From Paenibacillus farraposensis (GTDB lineage Bacteria; Bacillota; Bacilli; Paenibacillales; Paenibacillaceae): a stretch of DNA of 64,000 nt. The translations under genes and the position numbers were made by a program. The DNA lies in NCBI RefSeq assembly GCF_020736845.1, contig NZ_JAFFQR010000015.1, positions 217,105 to 281,104 on the forward strand. The letters are read 5' to 3'. The notes under the pieces are model-generated. The model did not search any database. It was not told where the DNA came from and was given only the letters and a program-made list of their open reading frames with translations. Shown here piece after piece: positions 20,493-31,026 of the stretch. Every line of letters starts with the position of its first letter. Position 1 is the first letter of the stretch.

Positions 20493-21611
20493 ATGTTCTT
20501 ACGACAAGACACACGTCCCGTTAAAGTCGGGAATCTGACAATTGGCGGCAGCAATGAAGTCATCATCCAAAGTATGTGTACAACCAAAACAGCAGATGTG
20601 GAAGCGACTGTAGCCGAAATTCTCCGTTTGGAGGAAGCCGGATGTCAAATCGTGCGGGTTACTGTCAACAATGAGGAAGCGGCCGCGGCTATTAAGGAAA
20701 TTAAAAAACGGATTCATATTCCGCTTGTAGCGGATATTCATTTTAATTACAAGCTGGCGCTACTGGCGATTGAAAATGGAATTGACAAGGTACGTATTAA
20801 TCCAGGCAATATTGGACGACGTGAAAAAGTGGAAGCTGTGGTTAAAGCGTGTAAGGAAAAAGGGGTACCGATTCGGATCGGTGTCAATGCCGGATCACTG
20901 GAGCAGCATTTGCTGGATAAGTACGGTTATCCTACGCCAGAAGCAATGGTAGAAAGTGCGCTGTACCATATCAGTATTCTGGAGGAGCTTGATTTTCACG
21001 ATATTATCGTGTCTCTGAAAGCGTCCGACGTTCCGATGGCGATTGCCGCTTATATGAAAGCAGCAGAGATTATCAAGTATCCACTCCATCTGGGCATCAC
21101 CGAAGCGGGTACGCTCTTCACCGGAACGGTTAAAAGTGCGGCGGGGATGGGGGCCTTGCTGTCGGCAGGCATTGGTTCCACAATGCGTATTTCACTCAGT
21201 GCCGATCCGGTGGAAGAAGTGAAGGTTGCACGCGAACTGCTCAAAACGTTTGGACTGATCACCAACGCGGCTACATTAATTTCCTGTCCGACCTGTGGCC
21301 GTCTGGACATTGATCTGTTCTCTATTGCCAACGAGGTAGAGGACTATATTGCAAAGCTCAAGGTTCCGATTAAAGTATCCGTACTGGGCTGCGCAGTCAA
21401 TGGTCCGGGTGAAGCGAAGGAAGCGGATATCGGCATTGCCGGAGCACGCGGAGAAGGGTTGTTGTTCCGTTATGGTCAAATGATCCGTAAAGTCCCCGAG
21501 GCTGATATGGTTGATGAGTTGAAAAAAGAAATTGATGCCATCGTCAAAGCTTATGAAGAGACAGGCAAAATCCCTGGGCGCGAGGAACGTCATACAGCCG
21601 AAAAGGTGTAG
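20493..21611 (+). CDS. ispG: 4-hydroxy-3-methylbut-2-enyl diphosphate synthase (IspG/GcpE)
   Basis: A 372-residue [4Fe-4S] enzyme of the non-mevalonate isoprenoid pathway. It opens [18 protein letters not shown], has the TIM-barrel substrate region [12 protein letters not shown], and the cluster cysteines in [13 protein letters not shown] (about residue 263) and [18 protein letters not shown] (about residue 300). It converts methylerythritol cyclodiphosphate to HMBPP, using flavodoxin or ferredoxin as donor. Its place between clpX and lonB is an insertion relative to B. subtilis. GGGAGAG precedes the ATG, and a long perfect-stem terminator ends it. Confidence 0.97.
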   Translation: MFLRQDTRPVKVGNLTIGGSNEVIIQSMCTTKTADVEATVAEILRLEEAGCQIVRVTVNNEEAAAAIKEIKKRIHIPLVADIHFNYKLALLAIENGIDKVRINPGNIGRREKVEAVVKACKEKGVPIRIGVNAGSLEQHLLDKYGYPTPEAMVESALYHISILEELDFHDIIVSLKASDVPMAIAAYMKAAEIIKYPLHLGITEAGTLFTGTVKSAAGMGALLSAGIGSTMRISLSADPVEEVKVARELLKTFGLITNAATLISCPTCGRLDIDLFSIANEVEDYIAKLKVPIKVSVLGCAVNGPGEAKEADIGIAGARGEGLLFRYGQMIRKVPEADMVDELKKEIDAIVKAYEETGKIPGREERHTAEKV

Positions 21612-21625
21612 AGCCATGATCTTAT

Positions 21626-21673
21626 CGCCGTGGAGAATCGTTCTGCTACAGAATGGTTCTTCACGGTGTTTTT
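21626..21673 (+). terminator. Long-stem terminator of ispG
   Basis: Twenty consecutive pairs (four are G-U) between 21626-21645 and 21649-21668 close a CTA loop, followed by TTTTT. Confidence 0.92.
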
Positions 21674-21790
21674 GCATTTTCCCTCTGATCTTTTGAAAGA
21701 CCGCCGTTTAGCTATCGCGGAAAAGGAAATACTGTCTTTCATAGAGCAGCACTTTTCTAAATTGCTGAGATGAGAAACGGAGGGTATACA

Positions 21791-23518
21791 ATGGACTTGA
21801 CTATGATTTTGTTGTTGGTACAAATGTTTTTCGGGATTGTCATCGGTCTGTATTTCTGGAATCTCCTGCGGGGCCAGAAAACGAATCGTAGTGCGGTGGA
21901 CCGGGAGTCCCGGAAAGAGCTGGATAAGCTGCGCAAACTGCGTTCCATTTCACTTACCAAGCCTTTGGCTGAACGCACCCGGCCGGCGACATTACAGGAT
22001 ATCGTCGGTCAGAAGGACGGACTGCGTGCGCTCAAGGCGGCGCTCTGTAGTGCGAATCCGCAGCACGTAATTATTTATGGTCCGCCGGGGGTAGGAAAGA
22101 CGGCCGCTGCACGCGTCGTACTGGAAGAGGCAAAAAAAAATCTGTCCTCTCCATTCAAAGCCGATGCAAAATTTACGGAGATTGACGCCACGACAGCACG
22201 GTTTGATGAGCGTGGTATTGCGGACCCGTTAATAGGCTCGGTGCATGATCCCATTTATCAAGGGGCGGGAGCTATGGGGGTGGCAGGTATTCCGCAGCCT
22301 AAGCCTGGAGCTGTAACAAAGGCGCATGGAGGTGTGCTGTTCATTGATGAGATTGGCGAGCTGCACCCGACGCAGATGAATAAGCTGTTGAAAGTACTGG
22401 AGGACCGCAAGGTATTTTTGGAGAGCGCATATTACAATTCAGAAGATACGCATACTCCTGCCTACATTCACGATATTTTTCAAAATGGTTTGCCAGCTGA
22501 CTTTCGTTTGGTAGGTGCGACGACCCGTTCACCACATGAGCTGCCGCCCGCCATCCGTTCCCGGTGTATGGAAATATATTTCCGTGCCCTTCAGCCACAG
22601 GAGATTGCTCGCATTGCTGAGGATGCTGTCCAGAAGCTGGGCTTTGAACCTTGTCCCGAGGCGGTCGAAGTCATACAGCGTTATGCTACGAACGGCCGGG
22701 AGGCAGTCAATATGATCCAGCTTGCTGCCGGGCTGGCACTTACCGAGAAACGGGAGATTCTCAACGCTTCCGATGTGGAATGGGTAGCGGGAAGCAGTCA
22801 AATCCAGCCGCGCCCTGACCGAAAAGTACCGGGTTTGCCGCAAATCGGATTTGTTAACGGATTAGCCGTATACGGACCGAATATGGGGATGCTGCTGGAA
22901 ATTGAGGTTACGGCAGTTCCCGTACCCGAAGGAACCGGAACCTATAATATTACAGGGGTAGTGGACGAGGAGGAAATCGGAGGAGGCTCCCGTACGCTGC
23001 GACGTAAGAGTATGGCTAAAGGTTCTGTGGAAAATGTATTGACTGTATTGCGAACACTCGGATTGTCTCCGTCGAATTACGATTTGCATATCAATTTTCC
23101 AGGGGGAACACCTGTGGATGGCCCGTCGGCAGGGATCGCGATGGCGACAGCTATTGCATCCGCCATGAGGGAAATTCCGGTGGATCACGAAATTGCAATG
23201 ACCGGCGAGGTTAGCATCCACGGCCGTGTCAAACCGATTGGCGGCGTATTGGCCAAGGTCGAGGCGGCTTTTCAGGCAGGAGCCAAAAAAGTGATCATTC
23301 CCCAGGAAAACTGGCAAGTTCTTTTTGCCAATATTGAGGGCTTGCAAGTGATCCCCGTACAGTCGATTACCGAAGTGTTCCGTCACGTGTTCGGGGAAGA
23401 AATGACGTCAGATTTACCTGTGCATACGCCAATTGAGGTCTTTCGGCCATCCCAATCTTCCTTGCTGCAGGCGGATGGCACACTTAATGGTGCAATTTCT
23501 GAAACAGGATCTTGCTAA
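21791..23518 (+). CDS. lonB: ATP-dependent protease LonB
   Basis: A 575-residue membrane-anchored Lon-type protease. It has an N-terminal hydrophobic segment (MDLTMILLLVQMFFGIVIGL), an AAA+ domain with [12 protein letters not shown] near residue 100 and Walker B GVLFIDEIGEL, and a C-terminal Lon protease domain with catalytic Ser in DGPSAGIAMA and Lys in GGVLAKVEAA. LonB lacks the LAN substrate domain of LonA and in B. subtilis is made in the forespore. ATG 21791 has CGGAGGGT seven bases upstream. It sits directly before lonA, as in B. subtilis. Confidence 0.95.
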   Translation: MDLTMILLLVQMFFGIVIGLYFWNLLRGQKTNRSAVDRESRKELDKLRKLRSISLTKPLAERTRPATLQDIVGQKDGLRALKAALCSANPQHVIIYGPPGVGKTAAARVVLEEAKKNLSSPFKADAKFTEIDATTARFDERGIADPLIGSVHDPIYQGAGAMGVAGIPQPKPGAVTKAHGGVLFIDEIGELHPTQMNKLLKVLEDRKVFLESAYYNSEDTHTPAYIHDIFQNGLPADFRLVGATTRSPHELPPAIRSRCMEIYFRALQPQEIARIAEDAVQKLGFEPCPEAVEVIQRYATNGREAVNMIQLAAGLALTEKREILNASDVEWVAGSSQIQPRPDRKVPGLPQIGFVNGLAVYGPNMGMLLEIEVTAVPVPEGTGTYNITGVVDEEEIGGGSRTLRRKSMAKGSVENVLTVLRTLGLSPSNYDLHINFPGGTPVDGPSAGIAMATAIASAMREIPVDHEIAMTGEVSIHGRVKPIGGVLAKVEAAFQAGAKKVIIPQENWQVLFANIEGLQVIPVQSITEVFRHVFGEEMTSDLPVHTPIEVFRPSQSSLLQADGTLNGAISETGSC

Positions 23519-23533
23519 TTAATGACCCTTTCA

Positions 23534-23563
23534 TTGGTTTTTTCATTTAACATTTGATAAAAT
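23534..23563 (+). promoter_or_regulatory. Predicted lonA promoter
   Basis: TTGGTT (23534-23539), 18-base spacer, TAAAAT (23558-23563), 65 bases before the lonA start. Confidence 0.45.
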
Positions 23564-23628
23564 ATGAAGATAACAACGTGAGGATTGTAAAAATCCGGAA
23601 CCTGAGAATCACTGGAGGTGCGAAAGCG

Positions 23629-25965
23629 ATGGGACCCGCCAAGACAAAAGGTCGTCGTTTTCCTTTGTTGCCCTTAAGAGGACTTCTGGTCTACCCGAGC
23701 ATGGTTCTGCATCTCGATGTGGGCCGAGAAAAATCAGTTAAGGCTTTGGAAAAAGCGATGGTTGAAGACAATTTGATTCTCCTGTGTTCTCAATCAGAAG
23801 TCAATATTGAAGAACCTGCACAAGAGGATATTTTTCGAATCGGTACCGTAGCCAAGGTGCGCCAGATGCTCAAGCTTCCTAACGGAACGATACGAGTACT
23901 GGTAGAAGGGCTGGAACGTGCCGAGATTATTCAATATATGGACAACGAAGAATATTACGAGGTACTGGCCAAGGAGCTGCATGAGGCCGAAAGCGTACAG
24001 CCTGAGACGGATGCGCTGATGCGCACCGTATTGACCCAGTTCGAGCATTATATCAATTTGTCCAAGAAGGTAACACCCGAGACGCTCGCTGCGGTGTCTG
24101 ATATTGAGGAGCCCGGACGGCTGGCAGACGTCATCACAAGCCATCTGACGCTCAAAATTAAAGAAAAGCAGGATATCCTGGAGACCATCGATGTCTCTGA
24201 GCGTCTGGAGAAGCTTCTGGATATTTTGAATAACGAGCGTGAGGTACTGGAGCTGGAGCGTAAAATCAACCAGCGTGTGAAGAAGCAGATGGAAAAGACG
24301 CAGAAGGAATATTATCTGCGTGAGCAAATGAAGGCGATTCAGAAGGAGCTTGGCGAGAAGGAAGGTCGTGCAGGAGAGGTTGAAGAGCTGCGCAACCAGC
24401 TGAGTGAGCTGGAGCTGCCTGCTCCAGTCAAGGAGAAGGTCGAAAAGGAAATCGATCGTCTGGAGAAAATGCCTGCAAGCTCTGCCGAGGGGGGCGTCAT
24501 CCGCAATTACGTCGATTGGCTGTTAAGCTTGCCATGGAATACGTTTACCGATGACGACCTGGATATTGCCAAGGCCGAAGAGATACTGAACCATGACCAC
24601 TACGGACTGGATAAACCCAAAGAGCGAGTACTGGAATATTTGGCTGTGCGCAAGCTGGTGAAGACCATTAAGGGACCGATTCTGTGTCTCGTAGGCCCGC
24701 CAGGGGTCGGCAAGACCTCGCTGGCTCGTTCCATTGCCAAATCCATGGGGCGTGAATTTGTCCGCATTTCCCTCGGCGGTGTGCGGGATGAAGCTGAAAT
24801 ACGTGGCCATCGCCGGACTTACGTTGGCGCGATGCCGGGGCGTATTATTCAGGGAATGAAGACGGCAGGGACGTCTAATCCGGTCTTTTTGCTGGATGAA
24901 ATTGATAAAATGGCGTCCGATTTTAGGGGGGACCCTTCAGCGGCATTGCTGGAAGTACTTGATCCCGAGCAAAACAATACGTTCAGCGACCATTTTGTCG
25001 AGCTGCCATTTGATCTGTCCAACGTAATGTTTGTGACGACTGCAAATGCTGCGCACAATATCCCGCGTCCACTGATGGATCGCATGGAGACACTTTATAT
25101 TCCCGGTTACACCGAACTGGAGAAGCTGGAGATTGCCAATCGGTACCTGTTGCCCAAACAGAAGAGAGAGCATGGCTTGGAAGAGGATCAGTTGGTCATG
25201 GGGGAGGATACGCTGCTGCGTGTCATTCGTGAATACACCCGTGAATCTGGTGTGCGTAATCTGGAGCAGCAATTGGCTTCCCTGTGCCGCAAGGCTGCGA
25301 AGACAGTGGTATCCGGTGGGGAAGGGCCGATTCAAATTACACCGGATAATCTGAAAGATTATTTGGGCATTGCCAAATTCCGTTATGGTGTAGCGGAACT
25401 GGAGGATCAGATTGGCACGGTTACAGGTCTGGCATGGACAGAGGTTGGCGGCGAAACGCTAATGATCGAAGTGACGGTTGTGCCCGGTACCGGTAAACTG
25501 ATTCTTACAGGTAAGCTTGGTGATGTGATGAAGGAATCCGCACAGGCCGCATTCAGCTATACTCGCTCCAAAGCGGTCGATTTGGGGATTGAGCCGGACT
25601 TTTATGAGAAAAATGATATCCACATTCATATTCCTGAGGGAGCCATTCCGAAGGATGGGCCATCTGCGGGAATCACCATTGCGACAGCATTGATTTCCGC
25701 CTTGACTAATCGTCATGTATCCAAGGATGTGGCGATGACGGGGGAAATCACCCTTCGTGGTCGCGTGCTGCCGATCGGTGGACTGAAAGAAAAGTCGCTG
25801 GCGGCTCACCGGGCGGGCTACAAAAAAATTCTGCTTCCGAAAGATAACGAACGGGATTTGAAGGATATTCCCGACAGTATCCGGCAGGATGTTGAATTTG
25901 TCCCCGTTGCCCATATGGATCAGGTGCTAAAGCATGCTTTGGTTGAACAGGCAAGGGTACATTAG
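23629..25965 (+). CDS. lonA: ATP-dependent protease LonA
   Basis: A 778-residue Lon protease: LAN domain ([20 protein letters not shown] onward, residues 10-200), coiled linker rich in Glu/Lys, AAA+ domain with Walker [13 protein letters not shown] near residue 355 and Walker [12 protein letters not shown], and protease domain with S679 ([10 protein letters not shown]) and K722 ([10 protein letters not shown]), the canonical dyad. It degrades misfolded and regulatory proteins in the cytoplasm. ATG 23629 follows ACTGGAGGTG; the frame runs 25 codons upstream across the promoter without support. engB follows after 18 bases. Confidence 0.97.
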   Translation: MGPAKTKGRRFPLLPLRGLLVYPSMVLHLDVGREKSVKALEKAMVEDNLILLCSQSEVNIEEPAQEDIFRIGTVAKVRQMLKLPNGTIRVLVEGLERAEIIQYMDNEEYYEVLAKELHEAESVQPETDALMRTVLTQFEHYINLSKKVTPETLAAVSDIEEPGRLADVITSHLTLKIKEKQDILETIDVSERLEKLLDILNNEREVLELERKINQRVKKQMEKTQKEYYLREQMKAIQKELGEKEGRAGEVEELRNQLSELELPAPVKEKVEKEIDRLEKMPASSAEGGVIRNYVDWLLSLPWNTFTDDDLDIAKAEEILNHDHYGLDKPKERVLEYLAVRKLVKTIKGPILCLVGPPGVGKTSLARSIAKSMGREFVRISLGGVRDEAEIRGHRRTYVGAMPGRIIQGMKTAGTSNPVFLLDEIDKMASDFRGDPSAALLEVLDPEQNNTFSDHFVELPFDLSNVMFVTTANAAHNIPRPLMDRMETLYIPGYTELEKLEIANRYLLPKQKREHGLEEDQLVMGEDTLLRVIREYTRESGVRNLEQQLASLCRKAAKTVVSGGEGPIQITPDNLKDYLGIAKFRYGVAELEDQIGTVTGLAWTEVGGETLMIEVTVVPGTGKLILTGKLGDVMKESAQAAFSYTRSKAVDLGIEPDFYEKNDIHIHIPEGAIPKDGPSAGITIATALISALTNRHVSKDVAMTGEITLRGRVLPIGGLKEKSLAAHRAGYKKILLPKDNERDLKDIPDSIRQDVEFVPVAHMDQVLKHALVEQARVH

Positions 25966-25983
25966 AGAGGAATTAAGAACACA

Positions 25984-26595
25984 ATGAAAGTAACAAAAGC
26001 AGAATTTATTATTAGTGCGGTCGGCCCAAAGCAGTTTCCTGTGGACGCTTTGCCAGAGATAGCTCTGGCAGGGCGTTCCAATGTGGGAAAGTCTTCGCTG
26101 ATCAACCGGATGATAAACCGTAAAAATTTAGCGCGTACCAGTTCTACGCCCGGGAAAACACAACAGCTCAATTACTACCGGATTAATGATGATCTCTATT
26201 TTGTCGATTTTCCCGGTTACGGTTACGCTAAAGTATCCAAAACGTCCCGCCAAGCTTGGGGGCAGATGATTGAGTCTTATTTGCTGGAACGGGAGCAGCT
26301 CAAACTGGTGCTTCAAATGGTTGATTTGCGCCATCCTCCGTCCAAGGATGACATTATGATGTATGATTGGCTGCGTCATCACGGACTTCCGGTATGCGTT
26401 GTAGGTACCAAAGCAGATAAAATCCCGAAAACACGGCGTGAAAAACATTATAAGGTAATTAAGCAGGAACTCGGAATACTTCCCGGTGCATTGTTTATCC
26501 CCTTTTCATCCGAAGAAGGCATGGGCAAGGAAGAACTGTGGTCTGTCATTTCTAGCTATATAGGGAATGAGAACGAAGGCCAGGCTGAAGTGTAA
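25984..26595 (+). CDS. engB: Ribosome biogenesis GTPase EngB (YsxC)
   Basis: A 203-residue TRAFAC GTPase: G1 [14 protein letters not shown] near residue 31, G2 [10 protein letters not shown]3 [13 protein letters not shown]4 GTKADKIPK. It is needed for assembly of the 50S subunit. The ATG follows AGAGGAATTAAG. Co-transcribed with lonA, as in B. subtilis, and followed by a terminator. Confidence 0.97.
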   Translation: MKVTKAEFIISAVGPKQFPVDALPEIALAGRSNVGKSSLINRMINRKNLARTSSTPGKTQQLNYYRINDDLYFVDFPGYGYAKVSKTSRQAWGQMIESYLLEREQLKLVLQMVDLRHPPSKDDIMMYDWLRHHGLPVCVVGTKADKIPKTRREKHYKVIKQELGILPGALFIPFSSEEGMGKEELWSVISSYIGNENEGQAEV

Positions 26596-26599
26596 GTGC

Positions 26600-26635
26600 A
26601 GGGCGCCCTTTGAGGGCGTCCTTTTTCGTAATGTG
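26600..26635 (+). terminator. Terminator of lonA-engB
   Basis: AGGGCGCCC and GGGCGTCCT pair around TTTGA, followed by TTTTT. Confidence 0.9.
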
Positions 26636-26636
26636 C

Positions 26637-26823
26637 TATAATCATCAATTCGTTGCTGGATCAGTGAAATCTGGCTCAAACGTTCTCCGAGCTGGAACAG
26701 ATTGACCAGCAGCTTCGGATGAGCTGCTCCAGGTTGTTTGCATTGGAAGCCTGATCGGATTGGACATACTGGAATGAATCGTTATGCAGAGCAGTCCTTT
26801 TATTACTGGAAGGGGCTTTTTTA
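26637..26823 (+). ncRNA. Candidate structured small RNA, unproven
   Basis: In a 600-base gap without a supported gene, an extended -10 (TGCTATAAT, 26634-26642) is followed by a strong hairpin (AGCAGCT at 26708-26714 with AGCTGCT at 26722-26728, with further flanking pairs) and by a terminator-like element (AGTCCTTT at 26793-26800 with AAGGGGCT at 26810-26817, then TTTTTT). No -35 is clear because the region overlaps the engB terminator. Short frames within it show helical peptide-like sequence (TFSELEQIDQQLRM) broken by a stop, so a decayed small gene is an alternative. Low confidence. Confidence 0.25.
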
Positions 26824-27199
26824 TGCCAAAAAAATGATTGCATTTGCTCTGTATAGATGTTATTTTTAATCTCGTTGAAATACAAAGAAGCTGATTTGTG
26901 GTTTGGGAGAGCTTTAGGTAGAATCACCGGAGAGTAGGCGTATCGAGTTAGTGTAATGTGTCTCTTATTAGAGCCATTTGCATGTCCTATATCGTAACCA
27001 TGGAATTTTCCATGGTTATTTGTTTTAAAAGTAGTCTACACTAAATGAGTCATACAGAGCGTGACCGTCTTTGAAATCTATCCAATTTTCATAAACAATT
27101 CATAAAGCAGCCCAAGGAGACTCGGATTTCTGTGATATAATTAACATAGTTTATGATGACAGGTTACTCTTATTACAGTTTAGGCAGGTGAATTTTACA
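26824..27199 (+). promoter_or_regulatory. hemA upstream region
   Basis: Mostly AT-rich, no supported gene. AACCATGG and CCATGGTT (26996-27017) form a perfect eight-pair hairpin followed by ATTTGTTTT, a possible terminator. TGATATAAT (27133-27141) is an extended -10 about 60 bases before hemA and is the best promoter candidate; no matching -35 is seen. Confidence 0.45.
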
Positions 27200-28594
27200 A
27201 TGCACATCGTCGTTGTTGGGTTGAATTATCGTACGGCGCCTGTGGAAGTCAGAGAGCGTTTTACGTTTGCAGAACAAGATTTGCCGAAAGCGCTGGAGCA
27301 ACTCAAACTTACCAAAAGTGTGTTGGAGGGCGTCATTGTCGCAACCTGCAATCGAACTGAGATATATGTTGTGGTAGACCGCCTTCACATGTGCGGTTAT
27401 TTTATACGCAGTTTTATGGAGCAATGGTTCGGCATTCCGCGGGATCAATTTACACAGCATTTATATATATATGAGGACGAGCAGGCAATCCGGCATTTGT
27501 TTCGGGTGACTTGTGGTCTGGATTCGATGGTCATTGGGGAAACTCAAATTTTGGGACAGGTGAAGAATGCTTTTCTTCAGGCCCAATCGCAAAAAATAAC
27601 GGCCACTTGGTTTAATATGTTGTTCAAGCAAGCCATCACATTGGGCAAGCGTGCCCATTCGGAGACGTCCATTGGAGAAAGCGCCGTATCTGTCAGCTAT
27701 GCGGCCGTGGAGCTGGGCAAGCGAATTTTCGGCCTATTTACCGATAAGAAGGTGCTGATTCTCGGTGCAGGCAAAATGAGCGAGCTTACCGTGAAGCATT
27801 TGTACAGCGGTGGTGCAGCTGAGGTTATTGTGGCAAACCGGACCTTGTCCCGCGCGGAAGACCTGGCCTCCAAGTTTCGCGGAACGCCGGTCACGATGGA
27901 GGAAGGCATCAATCGTTTAGCGGATGTGGACATTGTCATCAGCTCGACAGGCGCCCAAGGATATATTTTGGATCGAAACCAGGTAGAAGCCAGCATGAAA
28001 CGACGCCAGTCCCGTCCTTTGTTTATGATTGATATCGCGGTTCCACGGGATTTGGACCCGGCTATTGGGGAATTACACAACGTTTTTCTATACGATATTG
28101 ATGATTTGGAAGGTATCGTAGAGAGCAATCTGGAGATGCGTCGTACCGAGGCTGCCAAAATCGAGCATATGATCGAAGGCGAGCTTGGCGAGTTCTATCA
28201 ATGGTTGAAAACGATGGGAGTGCGTCCGGTGATTCGTGCTTTACAGGAAAAAGCGGAGTCCGTACACCAGGATACATTGGAAAGCTTGTTCAACAAGCTT
28301 CCAGAGCTGGATGAACGGCAGCGCAAAGTGATTAGCCGATTGACGAAGAGTATGCTGAACCAGATGATGCATGATCCGATCAATCGGGTGAAGGAGCTGG
28401 CTGTCCAAAAGCAGGGAAATGAGGCATTAGAGATGTTTAGCCACATTTTTGCTCTGGAGGATCGTTTGGAAGACGCCGCCCAGAGAGTAGATAAAAGCGA
28501 TGCATCCGCGTTAATGAGACCGGAGGTCGGTGTTCACGAAAAAGCCGGTCAGTCCCAAGCTTCGCCAGCGTCGTTAGCGCCGGCCGGCCTGTAA
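27200..28594 (+). CDS. hemA: Glutamyl-tRNA reductase
   Basis: A 464-residue enzyme for the first step of the C5 tetrapyrrole pathway, reducing glutamyl-tRNA to glutamate-1-semialdehyde. The catalytic cysteine is C50 in VATCNRTEIY; HLFRVTCGLDSMVIGETQIL is the family signature near residue 100; the NADPH domain has VLILGAGKMSELTVKHL near residue 190. ATG 27200 is preferred over the upstream GTG because CAGGTG then serves as ribosome binding site and MHIVVVGLNYRTAPVEVRE matches the family N-terminus. First gene of the tetrapyrrole operon. Confidence 0.97.
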   Translation: MHIVVVGLNYRTAPVEVRERFTFAEQDLPKALEQLKLTKSVLEGVIVATCNRTEIYVVVDRLHMCGYFIRSFMEQWFGIPRDQFTQHLYIYEDEQAIRHLFRVTCGLDSMVIGETQILGQVKNAFLQAQSQKITATWFNMLFKQAITLGKRAHSETSIGESAVSVSYAAVELGKRIFGLFTDKKVLILGAGKMSELTVKHLYSGGAAEVIVANRTLSRAEDLASKFRGTPVTMEEGINRLADVDIVISSTGAQGYILDRNQVEASMKRRQSRPLFMIDIAVPRDLDPAIGELHNVFLYDIDDLEGIVESNLEMRRTEAAKIEHMIEGELGEFYQWLKTMGVRPVIRALQEKAESVHQDTLESLFNKLPELDERQRKVISRLTKSMLNQMMHDPINRVKELAVQKQGNEALEMFSHIFALEDRLEDAAQRVDKSDASALMRPEVGVHEKAGQSQASPASLAPAGL

Positions 28595-28610
28595 AGGCGG
28601 GTGAACAGAC

Positions 28611-29438
28611 GTGGCTTTAGACATGCTTATATATGATTCTATGATTTATGTTTTTGCCCTGAGCCTTCTGTTTGTATTCTCGGATGGGATTCGACGCAAT
28701 GTGAATGCCAAACGGACAGGTACAGGGCTTCTTGTTGTCGTTCTGTTGCTCCAGCTCGTATATATGGGAATCAGAACCTGGAATGAGGGGCACCTGCCCA
28801 TTTTCGTGACCTATGATTTTTTATTTCTGTTCTCGTTTATTTTAGTGCTGATTTCTTTGATTTTATCACGTTATCAGCATGCTGAATTTGCGGTATTGCT
28901 GCTTAATATTATTAGCTTCGCGGCGCTTGTACTCAATAAATTATGGATGCAGCCGACGGACGACCCGCTCGCTAATTGGCATACTGTGCATGGGCTGCTC
29001 CTGATTCATATTGCGCTGGCTAATCTCGGCTTTGTAGCGATGACAGTAGCAGCTGTGTTTTCGGGGCTGTATCTGTTCTTGCATCGTAAATTGAAAATCA
29101 AGAAATGGAACGACACGATCAGGCGTTTGCCGAGTCTCGAAATGATGGATCGGTATACGCATAAGGCGCTGCTGATCGGTACTCCATTACTTGGAGTTTC
29201 CATTGTCGTTGCAGTCATATCTATTATTGCCGAGCAGCGCTGGCGTCTTTTGCTGGATACCAAAGTGCTGGTGACAGCGATAGCCTTATGTGTGTATATT
29301 GTATTTTTAATGAGCAAAAGATGGAATCAGCGTTCAGGTCTTGTAATGGCCAAGTGGGCATTAGTGGGCTACGCACTCTTGATTCTTAACTTTTTGCTGA
29401 ATTCCTGGTCAGTATTTCACCAGTGGACGGGAGAGTGA
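28611..29438 (+). CDS. hemX: HemX-like cytochrome c assembly family membrane protein
   Basis: A 275-residue integral membrane protein with about eight spans, of the CcsA/CcmF-related family. In B. subtilis HemX is encoded at the same place and lowers HemA level. The conserved HTVHGLLLIHIALANLGFVAM near residue 125 contains the histidine-bearing helix typical of the family. GTG 28611 follows AAGGCGGGTG by eight bases; an internal ATG four codons later is an alternative. Its stop overlaps the likely start of the next gene. Confidence 0.88.
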   Translation: MALDMLIYDSMIYVFALSLLFVFSDGIRRNVNAKRTGTGLLVVVLLLQLVYMGIRTWNEGHLPIFVTYDFLFLFSFILVLISLILSRYQHAEFAVLLLNIISFAALVLNKLWMQPTDDPLANWHTVHGLLLIHIALANLGFVAMTVAAVFSGLYLFLHRKLKIKKWNDTIRRLPSLEMMDRYTHKALLIGTPLLGVSIVVAVISIIAEQRWRLLLDTKVLVTAIALCVYIVFLMSKRWNQRSGLVMAKWALVGYALLILNFLLNSWSVFHQWTGE

Positions 29439-30094
29439 ATGACCGTTTGCAGCATTTTGTCCCGATTTCGTTGAATTGTAACCATAAGAACTGTTGCGTT
29501 GTAGGCGGCGGTAAAATAGCAGAACGCAAGGTAAAGGGGCTGATAGGAAGCGGGGCATGCATTACCGTTATCAGCCCGAATATAACGCCGGATTTACAGG
29601 TTCTGGCCGATCACAAGCAGCTCCACTGGGTAAATCGCGTATATCGCGAGGGCGACCTTCAGGGAGCCTTTCTTGTATATGCGGCGACGAACCAGAGAGA
29701 AGTGAATAATGCAGTTGCCCATGAGGCCAGACAAAGAGGTATACTGGTAAATGTAGCCGATCGGCCGGAAGACGCTGATTTTATAACGCCAGGCATCATT
29801 CGGCGAGGGAGGCTGACGATCAGTGTCTCCACCACAGGAGCAGGCCCGGCTGTGACCGCGGATATTACTTCAGCCTTGGATACATTATTCGGGAGTGAAT
29901 ATGAGACGTATCTGGATTTTATGTACGATATGCGGCAGGTGATCAAACGTACTGTCAATTCACCGCAGCAAAGAGCCAAGCTGCTGAGGCGACTGGCAAG
30001 CAGCGGTATTTTGGATCAAATACGGCGTCATGAATTTACCGCTTGGACTGAAAAAGAGATAGACCAATGGATTGCGCAAAATCAGGAGGAATAA
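29435..30094 (+). CDS. Precorrin-2 dehydrogenase / sirohydrochlorin ferrochelatase family (siroheme branch)
   Basis: About 219 residues, matching the N-terminal CysG module as a separate protein. NAD-binding motif [20 protein letters not shown] is near residue 25; [15 protein letters not shown] and [20 protein letters not shown] are characteristic, ending in a dimerisation region. It oxidises precorrin-2 on the way to siroheme and may insert iron. The start is uncertain: GTG 29435 overlaps the hemX stop as GTGA, a coupling geometry, but its Shine-Dalgarno is too close; GTG 29423 and TTG 29447 are alternatives. It works with the methyltransferase half of the CobA-HemD fusion two genes on. Confidence 0.88.
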   Translation: MNDRLQHFVPISLNCNHKNCCVVGGGKIAERKVKGLIGSGACITVISPNITPDLQVLADHKQLHWVNRVYREGDLQGAFLVYAATNQREVNNAVAHEARQRGILVNVADRPEDADFITPGIIRRGRLTISVSTTGAGPAVTADITSALDTLFGSEYETYLDFMYDMRQVIKRTVNSPQQRAKLLRRLASSGILDQIRRHEFTAWTEKEIDQWIAQNQEE

Positions 30095-30095
30095 C

Positions 30096-31022
30096 ATGCG
30101 AACAATTGTGGTAGGCAGCAGACAGAGCGCGCTTGCGCTAACTCAGACCGGGCATGTCATTGAGGATTTGAAGGCGCTGTGCGCGGAGCATGGATTGGAT
30201 TTGCAGTTTGTCGTCAAAAAAATACTGACCAAGGGCGATCGAATATTGGATGTAACCTTGTCCAAGGTAGGCGGAAAAGGCCTTTTTGTCAAAGAAATTG
30301 AACAGGCCATGCTGGCAGGTGAGATTGATATGGCAGTGCATAGTATGAAGGATATGCCGTCCGAATTGCCAGAGGGTCTTGTCAATGGCGCTGTACCACG
30401 CCGGGAGGACCCGCGGGATTGCCTCGTTTCACTTGGCGCAAAGAACTTGGAGGATTTGCCTCAAGGGGCAAAAGTAGGCACGAGCAGCCTGCGCCGAGCC
30501 AGTCAAATCAAGGCCATGCGCCCTGATTTGCAATTGGAGCCTGTACGCGGAAATATTGATTCCCGTCTGAAAAAGCTGGAGACGGAAGGCTTTGATGCCA
30601 TTATTTTGGCAGCGGCGGGCTTGCACCGGATGGGCTGGAAAAAGCGAATTACGTCCTATATACCGGAAGAAGCTTGCTTGCCAGCAGTTGGGCAGGGAGC
30701 GCTTGGTATTGAATGCCGCGCTGACGATGAAGAGTTGCTGACATTGTTGCGTCTTTACAATGACCGGGATACTTCGGCTACGGTTATGGCCGAACGAACC
30801 TTCCTTGGCGTACTGAACGGGGGATGCCAAGTTCCGATTGGGGCACATGCAGTCTGGGCTGGCCAGGAAATCCGTCTCACGGGCATGGTAGGCTCGCCGG
30901 ATGGTGAGGTTGTTTTGAAGGAAACGCTCCAGGGGACTGATCCTCAGAAGCTGGGAGAAGCGGTAGCAGCCAGTTTGATTGCCAAAGGAGCAGAACAGAT
31001 TTTGGCGCAGGTAAGGGGTTGA
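30096..31022 (+). CDS. hemC: Hydroxymethylbilane synthase (porphobilinogen deaminase)
   Basis: A 308-residue enzyme joining four porphobilinogen molecules. Start [17 protein letters not shown], catalytic Asp region [14 protein letters not shown] near residue 85, arginine-rich substrate site [12 protein letters not shown] near residue 130, and the dipyrromethane cofactor cysteine in [13 protein letters not shown] near residue 240. ATG 30096 has CAGGAGG eight bases upstream and overlaps nothing by only one base after the preceding stop; the frame extends into the upstream gene and is trimmed. Confidence 0.97.
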   Translation: MRTIVVGSRQSALALTQTGHVIEDLKALCAEHGLDLQFVVKKILTKGDRILDVTLSKVGGKGLFVKEIEQAMLAGEIDMAVHSMKDMPSELPEGLVNGAVPRREDPRDCLVSLGAKNLEDLPQGAKVGTSSLRRASQIKAMRPDLQLEPVRGNIDSRLKKLETEGFDAIILAAAGLHRMGWKKRITSYIPEEACLPAVGQGALGIECRADDEELLTLLRLYNDRDTSATVMAERTFLGVLNGGCQVPIGAHAVWAGQEIRLTGMVGSPDGEVVLKETLQGTDPQKLGEAVAASLIAKGAEQILAQVRG

Positions 31023-31026
31023 GGAT

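Noticed and set aside
26676..26927. 83-codon minus-strand frame before hemA
   Set aside because: No ribosome binding site, no family features, and it overlaps terminator-like hairpins.
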